Source: Candidatus Nitrosotalea bavarica
Lineage (GTDB): Archaea; Thermoproteota; Nitrososphaeria; Nitrososphaerales; Nitrosopumilaceae
NCBI RefSeq assembly: GCF_900167955.1
Contig: NZ_FUYK01000007.1
Location: forward strand, 1-64,000
Direction of reading: 5' to 3'
DNA length: 64,000 bases
The translations under genes were made by a program, and so were the position numbers. Below, in pieces: positions 9,119 through 17,362 of the stretch (positions are counted from its first letter, which is position 1; each line of letters begins with the position of its first letter). The notes beneath the pieces were generated by a model. That model was not told the DNA's origin, did no database searches, and worked only from the letters and a program-made list of their open reading frames with translations.

Positions 9119-9727
9119 ATGTCTGAGCAAGATTCTACCAAGGATCCTCTATCACGACGTGATTTTCTTAAATTATTAGCTGCTGCAGGTGTTGCTTTGA
9201 CTTTTACACCCTTTATTCCATGGGGTAAATTCATGCCCAACCCATCAAATGCATCTTTGGAGAGGGCACAAGTTATACTGCCAGATGGAACACAAGCAAA
9301 CGTTAAGACTTTTCCAAAAAATCACTCTGAGGTTATTACTTATCCAAAAACCGGAGATAGTGTTCTTGATCAAGAGGCATTTAAAAAATGGCAGTTTATT
9401 CGATTACCTGATGAACTTGGTGGCGCTGTAGATGATGTTAGTGCATTTCGTGCATATAGTATGGTTTGTTTACATTTATGGTGTTTATGGAAATACTGGC
9501 CACAAGAAGGTAGAAAAAGAGGAGAATGTCCATGTCATGGAAGCATGTATAATCCATTAAACGGAAAAGCCTTTGCAGGACCAGCTTCACTTCAAGCTTC
9601 TCCATCAAATGTACTGGCAACTCTTTATTTTGAAGCTGATAATGATGGAAATTTATGGATTAAACCAGCAGTATGGTCTGTAAACGAAAATGGAATAGTG
9701 GGGTATGGTCGTTTCCTTAAAACGTAG
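9119..9727 (+). CDS. Tat-exported Rieske iron-sulfur protein of complex III
   Basis: The [2Fe-2S] subunit of the cytochrome bc-type quinol oxidase complex. A twin-arginine signal (SRRDFLK, R13-R14) precedes a hydrophobic anchor. Box I is CLHLWC (ligands C117, H119) and box II is CPCHGS (ligands C137, H140); C122 and C139 would form the usual disulfide. Box I has Leu and Trp where most Rieske proteins have Thr and Gly. At 202 residues the length is typical. The gene overlaps cytochrome b by 23 bp and is followed by a blue-copper protein gene. It passes electrons from quinol towards cytochrome b and copper carriers. Confidence 0.95.
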   Translation: MSEQDSTKDPLSRRDFLKLLAAAGVALTFTPFIPWGKFMPNPSNASLERAQVILPDGTQANVKTFPKNHSEVITYPKTGDSVLDQEAFKKWQFIRLPDELGGAVDDVSAFRAYSMVCLHLWCLWKYWPQEGRKRGECPCHGSMYNPLNGKAFAGPASLQASPSNVLATLYFEADNDGNLWIKPAVWSVNENGIVGYGRFLKT

Positions 9728-11144
9728 AAACGGTCTAGTAGATTTTTTCTACTGGATATGGGATGGAATGGAAAGAACCGTATTTATCGGAACTAAATTT
9801 TCTTTTCCATCAAGATTTGTAAGTCCATTTGGATTCCTGGGAATGCTCACATTTGTGATGTTTGTAATTCTGGGAGTCACTGGTGCATTATTGATGTTCT
9901 ATTATGAACCGATATTAGACAGAGCGTGGGACAGTGTTCAAAAAATCAACGATACCGTTCCTTATGGATTTATGATACGAAATATTCACTATCATGCTTC
10001 AAATGCAATGGTTCTACTTGCAGTACTTCACATGTATTACCAATACTTTAGTGGGAGATACAAAATAAGAAATGAAATTATCTGGGTCACCGGTGTAGTA
10101 CTTGGTACTGTAACTATTTTGGAAGCATTTACTGGATATGATATTATATTTAGTGAACGTGCTGAACTTGCAATCAGTATAGCTGCCTCTCTTACTAATT
10201 CAATGCCAGTAGTTGGACCTACAATTCGTGACGCAATGTTTGGTTCAGGCTTTGCTGATTTTATTCTTAGATTCTATACAATGCATGTATTTCTCTTGCC
10301 AGTAGTAATGCTAGGATTAATGGCAGTTCACATGCCACGATTTTTGGTCTTTGATGTTCCATTGGTAATGGCAATTTCTGGTGCGATATTTATAACAGGT
10401 GGAGTTTTCCCCGTTGATCTTGGTTCCAAGTTTGAACCTACAGTGCCGCCAGGAATTACTGTGCCTGAATGGTATCTTACAGGCATCTATGCATTCTTGA
10501 GGACACAATATGACAAATTTGTAACAGGTGTATTGTGGCCTGGTGTATTCATTGTAGCAATCGCAATGACTCCATTCATAGATAGGTACAAAAAATTCTC
10601 ATGGAAAGATAGGCCTATAGTAACTGCGTTTGGTATTACTGGCATTACCCAAGTCATGGTGACAACATATTGGGGCTTTTACATTACACCTGATATTACT
10701 AAACCACTTGTTGCTAGACTTGTAATTGATCCGATCTTCTTCTATTTGGTAATGTTATTACTGGTTCCTATAGGATTTGGATTCTCGTACATGATGATAT
10801 TACTTGCAAAAGAATCAGAAAGAAAAGCAAAATTGGCAGCTTCAAAAGCTCCACATAAATCGTCACCAATTAATCTCTCAGGAAAATGGATTAACTGGTT
10901 AATTGTAGCGCTACTTGCATTCCAAGTGTATCTTAACATCGCAGCATATAACGCAGCACTGGCTGGGATGAAAAACTTTGCTCTATTTCTAACAGGATTG
11001 ATTCTTATGGTATTTGCTGGACTATTCCATCTTTATCGACACGGATTAAATGAAGCAAAGAAGATCCAAGTTCCACCACCGGCAGAAGCAGAATCTCCAA
11101 AAGCACTTGATGGTAAAGAACTCTCTGGAAGTCTACCTCAATAG
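9705..11144 (+). CDS. Cytochrome b subunit of complex III
   Basis: A 479-residue integral membrane protein that carries two b haems and oxidises quinol. Haem-ligand pairs are visible in HYHASNAMVLLAVLHMYY and MHVFLLP...AVHMPRFL. The quinol-oxidation-site motif is PEWY (PPGITVPEWYLTGIYAFLR). It is one continuous protein including the C-terminal helices, unlike the split b6/subunit IV form, and it ends in a Pro/Glu-rich cytoplasmic tail. Begins at ATG 9705 inside the end of the Rieske gene, a sign of translational coupling. Cytochrome c1 is absent; the next gene encodes a cupredoxin, as in other ammonia-oxidising archaea. Confidence 0.95.
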   Translation: MVVSLKRRNGLVDFFYWIWDGMERTVFIGTKFSFPSRFVSPFGFLGMLTFVMFVILGVTGALLMFYYEPILDRAWDSVQKINDTVPYGFMIRNIHYHASNAMVLLAVLHMYYQYFSGRYKIRNEIIWVTGVVLGTVTILEAFTGYDIIFSERAELAISIAASLTNSMPVVGPTIRDAMFGSGFADFILRFYTMHVFLLPVVMLGLMAVHMPRFLVFDVPLVMAISGAIFITGGVFPVDLGSKFEPTVPPGITVPEWYLTGIYAFLRTQYDKFVTGVLWPGVFIVAIAMTPFIDRYKKFSWKDRPIVTAFGITGITQVMVTTYWGFYITPDITKPLVARLVIDPIFFYLVMLLLVPIGFGFSYMMILLAKESERKAKLAASKAPHKSSPINLSGKWINWLIVALLAFQVYLNIAAYNAALAGMKNFALFLTGLILMVFAGLFHLYRHGLNEAKKIQVPPPAEAESPKALDGKELSGSLPQ

Positions 11145-11261
11145 ACTCGAATATTGTTCTTATTCCATAATCTCTTCATGCTTAGAAAATAAATCATATT
11201 TGATAATTATCCAATTATTTTTGTATAGCTTTATAAGACTAAAAACAAGATCAGAAAATAG

Positions 11262-11732
11262 TTGAGTCTTCCATCCTCCAGTCATGCGTATGGAATAGGA
11301 TTGATCGCAGTTATCATCGGAGCTGCACTTGGAGTTTCATATTACCAACTTTACTATATACCAGAGTTTAACGCAAAGCCCATAATTCCAGACAAAGTTC
11401 TTCATCCCAGTGATACGACTACAATAATTATTATACCTGGTTCAGAAAATCCATCACAAACTCAAAACTTTACACCAAAGACAATTACGACTCAACTAGG
11501 AGTAAACAATCTTGTAATCTGGAAGAATACTAGTGAAGCTGCTCATACTGTTACCCCTGACAAGCCATTCAAGGATGGTTACAATGGAGCCTTTGGATCT
11601 CCTGGAGTTATCAAACCAGGTGCTACATACCAATTTGTCTTTACACAGGAAGCTGTTATACCATATCACTGTGAACCTCATCCATGGATGACGGGAACTA
11701 TAACCATAGTACATGGGGCTACGACATCCTAA
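11262..11732 (+). CDS. Membrane-anchored plastocyanin-like blue copper protein
   Basis: A 156-residue type 1 copper protein with an N-terminal signal anchor (about residues 10-32) that holds the domain outside the cell. Ligands are H95 (AAHTV), C137, H140 and M143 (HCEPHPWM), the C-x2-H-x2-M plastocyanin pattern. It begins at a TTG; an AT-rich region with a TATA-like TTTATAAG (11230-11237) lies about 28 nt upstream, so it may have its own leaderless promoter. It follows Rieske and cytochrome b and likely takes the place of cytochrome c as electron carrier to the terminal oxidase (inference from lineage and context). Confidence 0.92.
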   Translation: MSLPSSSHAYGIGLIAVIIGAALGVSYYQLYYIPEFNAKPIIPDKVLHPSDTTTIIIIPGSENPSQTQNFTPKTITTQLGVNNLVIWKNTSEAAHTVTPDKPFKDGYNGAFGSPGVIKPGATYQFVFTQEAVIPYHCEPHPWMTGTITIVHGATTS

Positions 11733-11759
11733 GACCAAATTACGATAAATATAAGAAAA

Positions 11760-12110
11760 TCAGGGCATTATTTTTCCAAAAACAACGTCACTTTCAATCT
11801 CTTTGTGTTCTTGAATTATTGATACTCTAAATTTTATTTCATGAATTTCTTTGGGCTCAAATTCTATTGAAGCAGTAAATTCAACTAAATTTTGTGGTAT
11901 GTCGTTTTTATTAATAAATAATCTTGAGAGATTCTGTGATATGGACTTGTTATTGTACGATCTATAGACTATGAGCTGATTGGACCCTAGAATTTGAGCA
12001 TTAACTACAACTCCATCATATCTTCCAGAATAATTTACTTGGATTTTTCCTTTAATCATCTCATGAGGCTTGAAAGTAAGATTTTCTAATTTTAGTTCAA
12101 TGTCTTTCAT
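11760..12110 (-). CDS. Conserved hypothetical beta-strand-rich protein
   Basis: A 116-residue protein with no signal peptide or membrane helix. Alternating hydrophobic strands (IELKLENLTF, GKIQVNY, GVVVNAQIL, NLVEFTASIEF, EIKFRVSII) suggest a single beta sandwich, perhaps arrestin-like, but no signature motif confirms this. It is convergent with the blue-copper gene (27 bp apart) and about 80 bp upstream of tRNA-Arg(TCT) on the same strand. Unknown function. Confidence 0.6.
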   Translation of the reverse strand: MKDIELKLENLTFKPHEMIKGKIQVNYSGRYDGVVVNAQILGSNQLIVYRSYNNKSISQNLSRLFINKNDIPQNLVEFTASIEFEPKEIHEIKFRVSIIQEHKEIESDVVFGKIMP

Positions 12111-12190
12111 ATGACATTGATCTTCAAATGAAGATATTAAATTGTTAGAAATCTAACGTCAAAGATATTCTTCTCAAATTATCTAGAAAA

Positions 12191-12265
12191 CGGGCCCGAA
12201 GGGCTTCGATCCCTTGACCACTGGATTAGAAGTCCAGCACTCTATCCAAGCTGAGCTACAGGCCC
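12191..12265 (-). tRNA. tRNA-Arg (anticodon TCT)
   Basis: The minus strand folds as a complete cloverleaf. The acceptor is GGGCCTG/CGGGCCC with discriminator G. The anticodon stem CTGGA/TCCAG encloses CTTCTAA, so the anticodon is TCT, reading AGA/AGG. The T arm AAGGG/CCCTT has loop ATCGAAG, with A in place of the usual T at position 54. No intron and no encoded CCA. Confidence 0.95.
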
Positions 12266-12300
12266 AAATATCGGGCAATTAGTAGCCATATTAAGGGTTT

Positions 12301-13149
12301 TTACAACCATTTTTTTTCATTAAGATCTCTTTCCATCTTGAAGAGAAATTGTTGTGCATAACCTGCATATGGCCCAAAATATTCTACAATCTCTTCATGA
12401 AGTTTTTCATATTTTTTTTCGGTTACTGGTTTTTCTGATATGTTGTCAAAAAATTTCTTATAATATTTTAACAAAATTCTTTGTGTCCATCTGTCAATCG
12501 GGAAAGCTTCCATTTTGTCAAGAGAAAATAATGCAATACAGTCTGCTACCTTGTTGCCTATTCCACGAATTTTTTTCAGAGATTCTACAGCAGTATGATA
12601 GTCTGTTTTTTTTAGCCATGCAAAATCGATCTTGTCTGAATTAACTGCTTGGGCTGCTTCTTTGACATATTTTGCTCTAAATCCTAGTTTGCAATCTACC
12701 AGATCTTTCATAGTTGCATTTGCGAGAATCTCTGCTTTTGGAAATGTACGTAGTTCATATCCATCAAATTCTTGCTTGGCGCCAAATTTCTTGCATAAAT
12801 TTTCTAGCATTGATTTGATGTTTTGTATGGATGAGTTCGATGAACAGATGAATGATACATAGCACTGAAACGGATCCTGCCTTATCAATCTCAAACCTGG
12901 GGATTGCTTTACAGCATTTCCTACCATCTTGTCTTTGCTAATGTTTAATAGTATTTTTTCTAAATTATCACCTGATCTGAGAAAGTTATCCATGTTATTA
13001 GATGACGATCTAGCACTGAAAGGTGACTGATTCAGAATGAGAATATCCTGACCATCTATTCCTATCCACTGGTCTTTGATTTTATTCCAGAGAAAAACCT
13101 GCCCACTGTTAATTGTGGTTTCTATGTCTATCGCATATGCCTTTCGCAT
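12301..13149 (-). CDS. ogg: 8-oxoguanine DNA glycosylase/AP lyase (OGG1 type)
   Basis: Removes 8-oxoguanine from DNA and nicks the abasic site. This is the long OGG1 form (282 residues): an N-terminal beta domain (GQVFLWNKIKDQWIGI), then a helix-hairpin-helix GPD domain. The catalytic lysine is K200 in the hairpin IRGIGNKVADCI, and the conserved acid is D219 in FPIDRW. QDPFQCYVSFICSSN resembles the OGG1 core segment around its QDP motif. Begins at ATG next to the end of the MBL nuclease gene (1 bp gap), so the two are likely co-transcribed. Confidence 0.93.
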   Translation of the reverse strand: MRKAYAIDIETTINSGQVFLWNKIKDQWIGIDGQDILILNQSPFSARSSSNNMDNFLRSGDNLEKILLNISKDKMVGNAVKQSPGLRLIRQDPFQCYVSFICSSNSSIQNIKSMLENLCKKFGAKQEFDGYELRTFPKAEILANATMKDLVDCKLGFRAKYVKEAAQAVNSDKIDFAWLKKTDYHTAVESLKKIRGIGNKVADCIALFSLDKMEAFPIDRWTQRILLKYYKKFFDNISEKPVTEKKYEKLHEEIVEYFGPYAGYAQQFLFKMERDLNEKKWL

Positions 13150-13150
13150 G

Positions 13151-14407
13151 TTATACGGTTATTGTTTCGCCTGCATCTGGTGCACGTGCATCAAATCCTA
13201 ACTTTTCATGTATCTCATCTGCAAACTTTGTACAAGAGTCCATGTCTCCATGAACAGTAAGAACTTTGGGATTACCCTTTATTTTCTTCATCATTTCAAA
13301 AAGGGAATCTCTATCTGCATGTCCTGAAAATTCAAACTGTCTTACTTCTGCTTCACACTTGAACTCCTTTCCTCTTACACCCACTCGTCCTGTATCCAAA
13401 AGTTTTCTTCCCGGTGTTCCTTCTCCTTGATATGAAACTAGCGCAATACCATTTCTCTTATCTAATGCTAAATTCTGCAAATAAAATACTGCAGAACCAC
13501 CTACTAACATTCCTGCAGGTGAAATTATGACAGCTGGTTCATCTAGTGCTTTCTTTCTTTCTTTTTCTCCTTTTATCCAAACTGCTTGGTGAACAGAATC
13601 AGCAAATACTTTTGGATCACGTAAATACTCTGGATAATTCAACATTATTTCATTTACTTTTACAGCCATGCCATCCATTACCACTTTATGTTTGAATCCG
13701 GCGTTCTTTAAGACACATGCAATTTCTTGAGATCTTTCCACTGAAAAAGCAGGTACAAAAAGAGAGCCTTTCCTATCCAACACTTCATATGCAAATTCCA
13801 TGAACTTTTCTTCTGACTCATTTCGTGGCATCTGGTTTGTCTGAGAGTACGTACTTTCAGTAATCACTAAATCAACCTCACCAAAATCAAGATCCGCCTC
13901 TCTTAGCATTCTTGATCCTTTTGGGTTAATGTCTGCAGTGTAAAATAATCTCTTATTTTCAGATTCAACTATGACTGATGCTCCTCCTAAAACATGGCCT
14001 GATTCGAGTAGCTGAAAAGAAGCATTTCCACGTTCAATTTTTTCTCTATATTTTATTTCCTTTGAATACATCATCATCTTTGAAACACTAGCAAAATCGT
14101 ATGGTAGCTGAGTTTTTTGAATTCTAAGCATATCTTCTATTAGCAATCTTGAAAGGTCAAACGTTGGAGGGGTGGCATAAACATCAGTACTACCATTTAC
14201 AAAGAGTGCAGGCATGTTGCCTGAGTGATCAAGATGGGCATGAGTTATAATAGCCGCGTTTATCTCATGTGGATTTACTGCTATTGGATATAGTGATTCT
14301 TTTCTTAATTCTACTCCGTAATCTAATAGAAAACTAGCACCATCGCAATTTACTTGAAACGCAGATCTGCCCACTTCTTTGGCTGCCCCTAGAACTCTTA
14401 CTTGCAA
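13151..14407 (-). CDS. Beta-CASP metallo-beta-lactamase ribonuclease (aCPSF2-like)
   Basis: A 418-residue RNA-processing nuclease of the archaeal CPSF/RNase J family. The zinc site begins with THAHLDHSG (H56, H58, D60, H61). Later ligands are in SGHVLGG and TADINPKGS, and the beta-CASP histidine motif is SGHADRDS near the C-terminus. There are no N-terminal KH domains, which points to aCPSF2 rather than aCPSF1. Expected to act in 5'-3' RNA decay or mRNA end processing. The ATG is at 14405-14407 and it is the first gene of the pair with the DNA glycosylase. Confidence 0.9.
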   Translation of the reverse strand: MQVRVLGAAKEVGRSAFQVNCDGASFLLDYGVELRKESLYPIAVNPHEINAAIITHAHLDHSGNMPALFVNGSTDVYATPPTFDLSRLLIEDMLRIQKTQLPYDFASVSKMMMYSKEIKYREKIERGNASFQLLESGHVLGGASVIVESENKRLFYTADINPKGSRMLREADLDFGEVDLVITESTYSQTNQMPRNESEEKFMEFAYEVLDRKGSLFVPAFSVERSQEIACVLKNAGFKHKVVMDGMAVKVNEIMLNYPEYLRDPKVFADSVHQAVWIKGEKERKKALDEPAVIISPAGMLVGGSAVFYLQNLALDKRNGIALVSYQGEGTPGRKLLDTGRVGVRGKEFKCEAEVRQFEFSGHADRDSLFEMMKKIKGNPKVLTVHGDMDSCTKFADEIHEKLGFDARAPDAGETITV

Positions 14408-14524
14408 GAATCAAAACTTTTTCAAAGGACTTTTAAATCTTTAGCACTCAGATCGGACCTGACTTATTATATTTCTTGGATGATTTGCAAAAGACTTAAT
14501 TAGATCAAAAAAAATGATCCGACT

Positions 14525-14746
14525 ATGGGTAGAACTTTTGAAGCATGGTGGAGTACAATCCCAAAAGACCTTAGAGACAAAGTTCGAAAAGGCGATGAGG
14601 GAAACAAACCACTATTGAATCAAATAAACTGGATTTGGGTTCACAATATGATGAATCAGAAAGGAGATCTAAATCCTTCATCTGCGGAATTGCTTGACTG
14701 GGTAACATCAGGCCAGATTGAAGCAATGCGCCAAATAAAGAAGTAA
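14525..14746 (+). CDS. Small conserved hypothetical protein
   Basis: A 73-residue soluble, helix-rich protein with several Trp residues (EAWWSTIPKDLRD, INWIWVHNM, LLDWV). No cysteine, signal peptide or recognised domain. It stands alone on the plus strand between the divergent nuclease gene and the ferredoxin gene. Its protein-like composition and good start support it as real. Its function is not known to me. Confidence 0.6.
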   Translation: MGRTFEAWWSTIPKDLRDKVRKGDEGNKPLLNQINWIWVHNMMNQKGDLNPSSAELLDWVTSGQIEAMRQIKK

Positions 14747-14833
14747 AAATATCATTTATACTTTCTTTTTGTTTTTCTTTTATTTTGAAAACTTGAGATA
14801 ATTCTATAACTCCGTTATGGATTTTGCAGATCA

Positions 14834-14841
14834 TTTAAATA
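14834..14841 (+). promoter_or_regulatory. TATA box for the ferredoxin gene
   Basis: TTTAAATA is centred about 30 nt before ATG 14868. It sits in a 121-bp spacer otherwise free of features and predicts a leader of only a few nucleotides. Confidence 0.55.
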
Positions 14842-14867
14842 GCAAACGATGAAAGATCAAAAACAGA

Positions 14868-15170
14868 ATGCCAATCGCAATTCTTCCAGACGTTGATGAG
14901 CAGAGATGTATAGGCTGTGCGCTATGCGTAGAGATCTGTACTTCTCTTGGTCCAGACGTTCTTCGTGTAAAACCAGTAGATGGTTGGAAAAGAGGTAAAG
15001 CATTTGTATTTTATCCAGAAAGATGCATCTCAGACGGAGCATGCATTGGAGTTTGCCCAACAAAAGCAATCTTCTGGATGAGACCAATGACTTACACTCC
15101 AGGACAACCAGTACCTCTACACAAGAACGGTATATTCGTAAAAGGCTGGGCAGAAGACGCCGCACTATAA
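14868..15170 (+). CDS. Dicluster ferredoxin with CxxDxxC second cluster
   Basis: A 100-residue soluble electron carrier. The first motif is C14-x2-C17-x2-C20-x3-C24. The second is C53-x2-D56-x2-C59-x3-C63-P, with Asp where the second Cys of a normal [4Fe-4S] motif would be. By the usual crossed ligand pattern, cluster I (C14, C17, C20, C63) is a normal [4Fe-4S]. Cluster II (C53, D56, C59, C24) would be a [3Fe-4S] or Asp-ligated [4Fe-4S] centre, as known for Pyrococcus furiosus ferredoxin. A 28-residue spacer separates the motifs, and a Pro-rich C-terminal extension follows. Monocistronic. Confidence 0.93.
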   Translation: MPIAILPDVDEQRCIGCALCVEICTSLGPDVLRVKPVDGWKRGKAFVFYPERCISDGACIGVCPTKAIFWMRPMTYTPGQPVPLHKNGIFVKGWAEDAAL

Positions 15171-15192
15171 GCGGATTCATTCTTCTTTTTTA

Positions 15193-16707
15193 TTATTTTT
15201 TAATATTGATAAATTTGATTTTTGGTTTTAGGCCTTTAGACTGGTATTTTAAGAACTCATCATTTGTGGCATAAATTTTCTTGAATTTGTTGTTTTTAAG
15301 AAACATACTCCAAGTTTTAGTGAATTCCGGAAATTCATTTTGATTAAAGTCTGTATTCGATATGACATAGTGAGCCGCAGGATAAATATCTGATAGTTCC
15401 AATGGGATTATTCCAAGGTAGGGATTGTATTGACAAAATTGTATGTCATCTAATTTAGAAGCAAATTTCTTTTTTAGGTTGTTATATTCTGTTGAAGTAT
15501 AAAATGGTCTTATGCTACCATCTGGTATTATTACTAGTGTCTTCTTTTTTGTTTTGAATTTACGTACAAGTGAATGGAATCTAAAAATCTCAGGTCTGTA
15601 TTGATCTTCTTTGGAAAAAAGAAACACTGCGTTCTCTTTGTATCGTGGTGTAGTTTCTAAAAAGAATGAGGTATTGTTAGTAAAAGTAGATATTGTTTCA
15701 AACAACTTGGGATGAGATCTTGCCTTTCTTATGGTATATTCCCACAATCGTCCTTCATGAATGGCCTGTTTTACTCTGTCTACCTCAGCCTTTATGGCAA
15801 ATAGATTGTGGAGCGCTATCTTGTTAGTTCTATCCTCTTTATCTAGAGATAGCATCTCTTTTGGTTTTAATCTGGTACACACTTCACAGTTACAAGAAAA
15901 ATATGCAACTTCAGAGAGATGGGCAGTACCATCTTCCATAATGTATCTATCATGTTTTGCATATAGCATGTAAGATGCAGAATCAAAGGTATCACAGCCA
16001 AGTGCCACTGCGAGAGGTATGGTAAGTGGATGTCCTGCTCCAAATAGATGAAGCGGAATAGAATCTGGAATCTCTTTTTTTGCAGTTATTATCATTTTGG
16101 CAAGTAATTTGTATTCATAAGATTCCATGAATTCAACAGGACTTCCCAAAGCCAACATCTGAAAACCTGAATCAACAAGTGCTCTTGTTGATTTCTTGAC
16201 TAAATCTGAATGTTCACTACCTTGTATTGGTCCAACCCATATCTGACCATTATCATCCCTAGTATCAAGAGTCTCCTTTGAAACTCTAAGTGTGTGTTGT
16301 ACATATTCTACTGCTTTCTTTTTTGAAAGTCCAAGTCCTGTCGGTCTATCCAAAGGAATTGCAATATCAGTTCCTATTCCTTTTTCAAAAGCTGCAATTT
16401 TTTTATAATCTACATCAATGTCTCCATATTCTAAGACCTGATATCCACCAGAATCTGTCATGATAGCACCATCATAATCGATTATCTTGTGAATGCCTTG
16501 TTTTATTGCCTCGTCACCATATCTCTTTAATGTGATGTATGCGTTTGTTATGACTAGATCAAATCCCATCTCTCTTAATTTTTTAGCGGGAATTGTTTGC
16601 TTGACTGGATGAATTACCGGAACATATGCTGGAGTCTCAACTTTACCATGATTTGTATGAAGTATTCCTATTCTTCCTGCAAGATCTGATTTTTTTATCT
16701 CAAACAT
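15193..16707 (-). CDS. tgtA: tRNA-guanine(15) transglycosylase (archaeosine synthesis)
   Basis: Replaces guanine at position 15 of the tRNA D loop with preQ0, the first committed step of archaeosine. It has the TIM-barrel Tgt core with TDSGGYQVLEYGD, GPIQG and ALGSPVE. The zinc site is C272-x-C274-x2-C277 (CNCEVC). The 504-residue length adds a C-terminal extension after residue ~350, which fits the archaeal TgtA-specific domains, although a canonical PUA end is not evident. Starts with ATG at 16707. It follows the Fap7-like kinase gene on the same strand (34 bp gap). Confidence 0.93.
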   Translation of the reverse strand: MFEIKKSDLAGRIGILHTNHGKVETPAYVPVIHPVKQTIPAKKLREMGFDLVITNAYITLKRYGDEAIKQGIHKIIDYDGAIMTDSGGYQVLEYGDIDVDYKKIAAFEKGIGTDIAIPLDRPTGLGLSKKKAVEYVQHTLRVSKETLDTRDDNGQIWVGPIQGSEHSDLVKKSTRALVDSGFQMLALGSPVEFMESYEYKLLAKMIITAKKEIPDSIPLHLFGAGHPLTIPLAVALGCDTFDSASYMLYAKHDRYIMEDGTAHLSEVAYFSCNCEVCTRLKPKEMLSLDKEDRTNKIALHNLFAIKAEVDRVKQAIHEGRLWEYTIRKARSHPKLFETISTFTNNTSFFLETTPRYKENAVFLFSKEDQYRPEIFRFHSLVRKFKTKKKTLVIIPDGSIRPFYTSTEYNNLKKKFASKLDDIQFCQYNPYLGIIPLELSDIYPAAHYVISNTDFNQNEFPEFTKTWSMFLKNNKFKKIYATNDEFLKYQSKGLKPKIKFINIKK

Positions 16708-16741
16708 TTTAAATTTTAATCTGATATGACGTAATTTGAAC

Positions 16742-17290
16742 CTAGTATGGAAAGAATTTCTGCATGTCTCCTTTCTTGAGAACTAGTTGTAGCCAATCTA
16801 CATTATCTTCTACTTTACTTCCTTTGAAAGTTGATTCTACCTTCTTTACCATTGTCAAAATTGATTTGTCACTTGTATCAATTTGAAAAGTCTTCTTTCT
16901 ACCAAATTCATGTACTGTGTCATGATAAATAATTCCTAATATCTCACTGCCTATGTTCTCAAGTGATTTTTTGCTAGTGTATTTTCTTTTCTTGTATATT
17001 GATTTCAGTTTATATGGACTTTTTCTTAAAACCACTGCAATTTCTACATACTTTGGTGATATGACATAAGGGGCAAGATGTCCTACAAGTATAGCTCTCT
17101 CCGAATTCATTCTGTCTATTATTTTTTTTAGCTTATCAACATCGACATCAAGAGTCCCATTATTCTTTTTGAATATCCCTTCGCTTATTGCAATCTTGTT
17201 GATATCGATAATCTCAAGGTTTAGCTTCCTTGAAATCAATTTTGCTATGGTGTGTTTACCCGTTCCTGGATTTCCTGTTATTATTTTCAA
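16742..17290 (-). CDS. AK6/Fap7-family adenylate kinase-like NTPase
   Basis: A 182-residue P-loop protein. Walker A is GNPGTGKHT at residues 6-14, and the LNLEIIDINKIA and ILVGHLAPY segments match the AK6/Fap7 group, which takes part in small-ribosomal-subunit maturation with uS11 in archaea and eukaryotes. It could also have plain adenylate kinase activity. Upstream of tgtA on the same strand and divergent from ychF across a 72-bp spacer. Confidence 0.83.
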   Translation of the reverse strand: MKIITGNPGTGKHTIAKLISRKLNLEIIDINKIAISEGIFKKNNGTLDVDVDKLKKIIDRMNSERAILVGHLAPYVISPKYVEIAVVLRKSPYKLKSIYKKRKYTSKKSLENIGSEILGIIYHDTVHEFGRKKTFQIDTSDKSILTMVKKVESTFKGSKVEDNVDWLQLVLKKGDMQKFFPY

Positions 17291-17362
17291 TAAATACCCT
17301 GTAATGGAATGAAATTAAACACTTTTGGAATACTAATAAGAGCATATCTTTGATTAATTCTC

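Noticed and set aside
11050-11265. Plus-strand 71-codon open frame after cytochrome b
   Set aside because: Mostly out-of-frame reading of the cytochrome b tail; the rest is AT-rich spacer just before the blue-copper gene.
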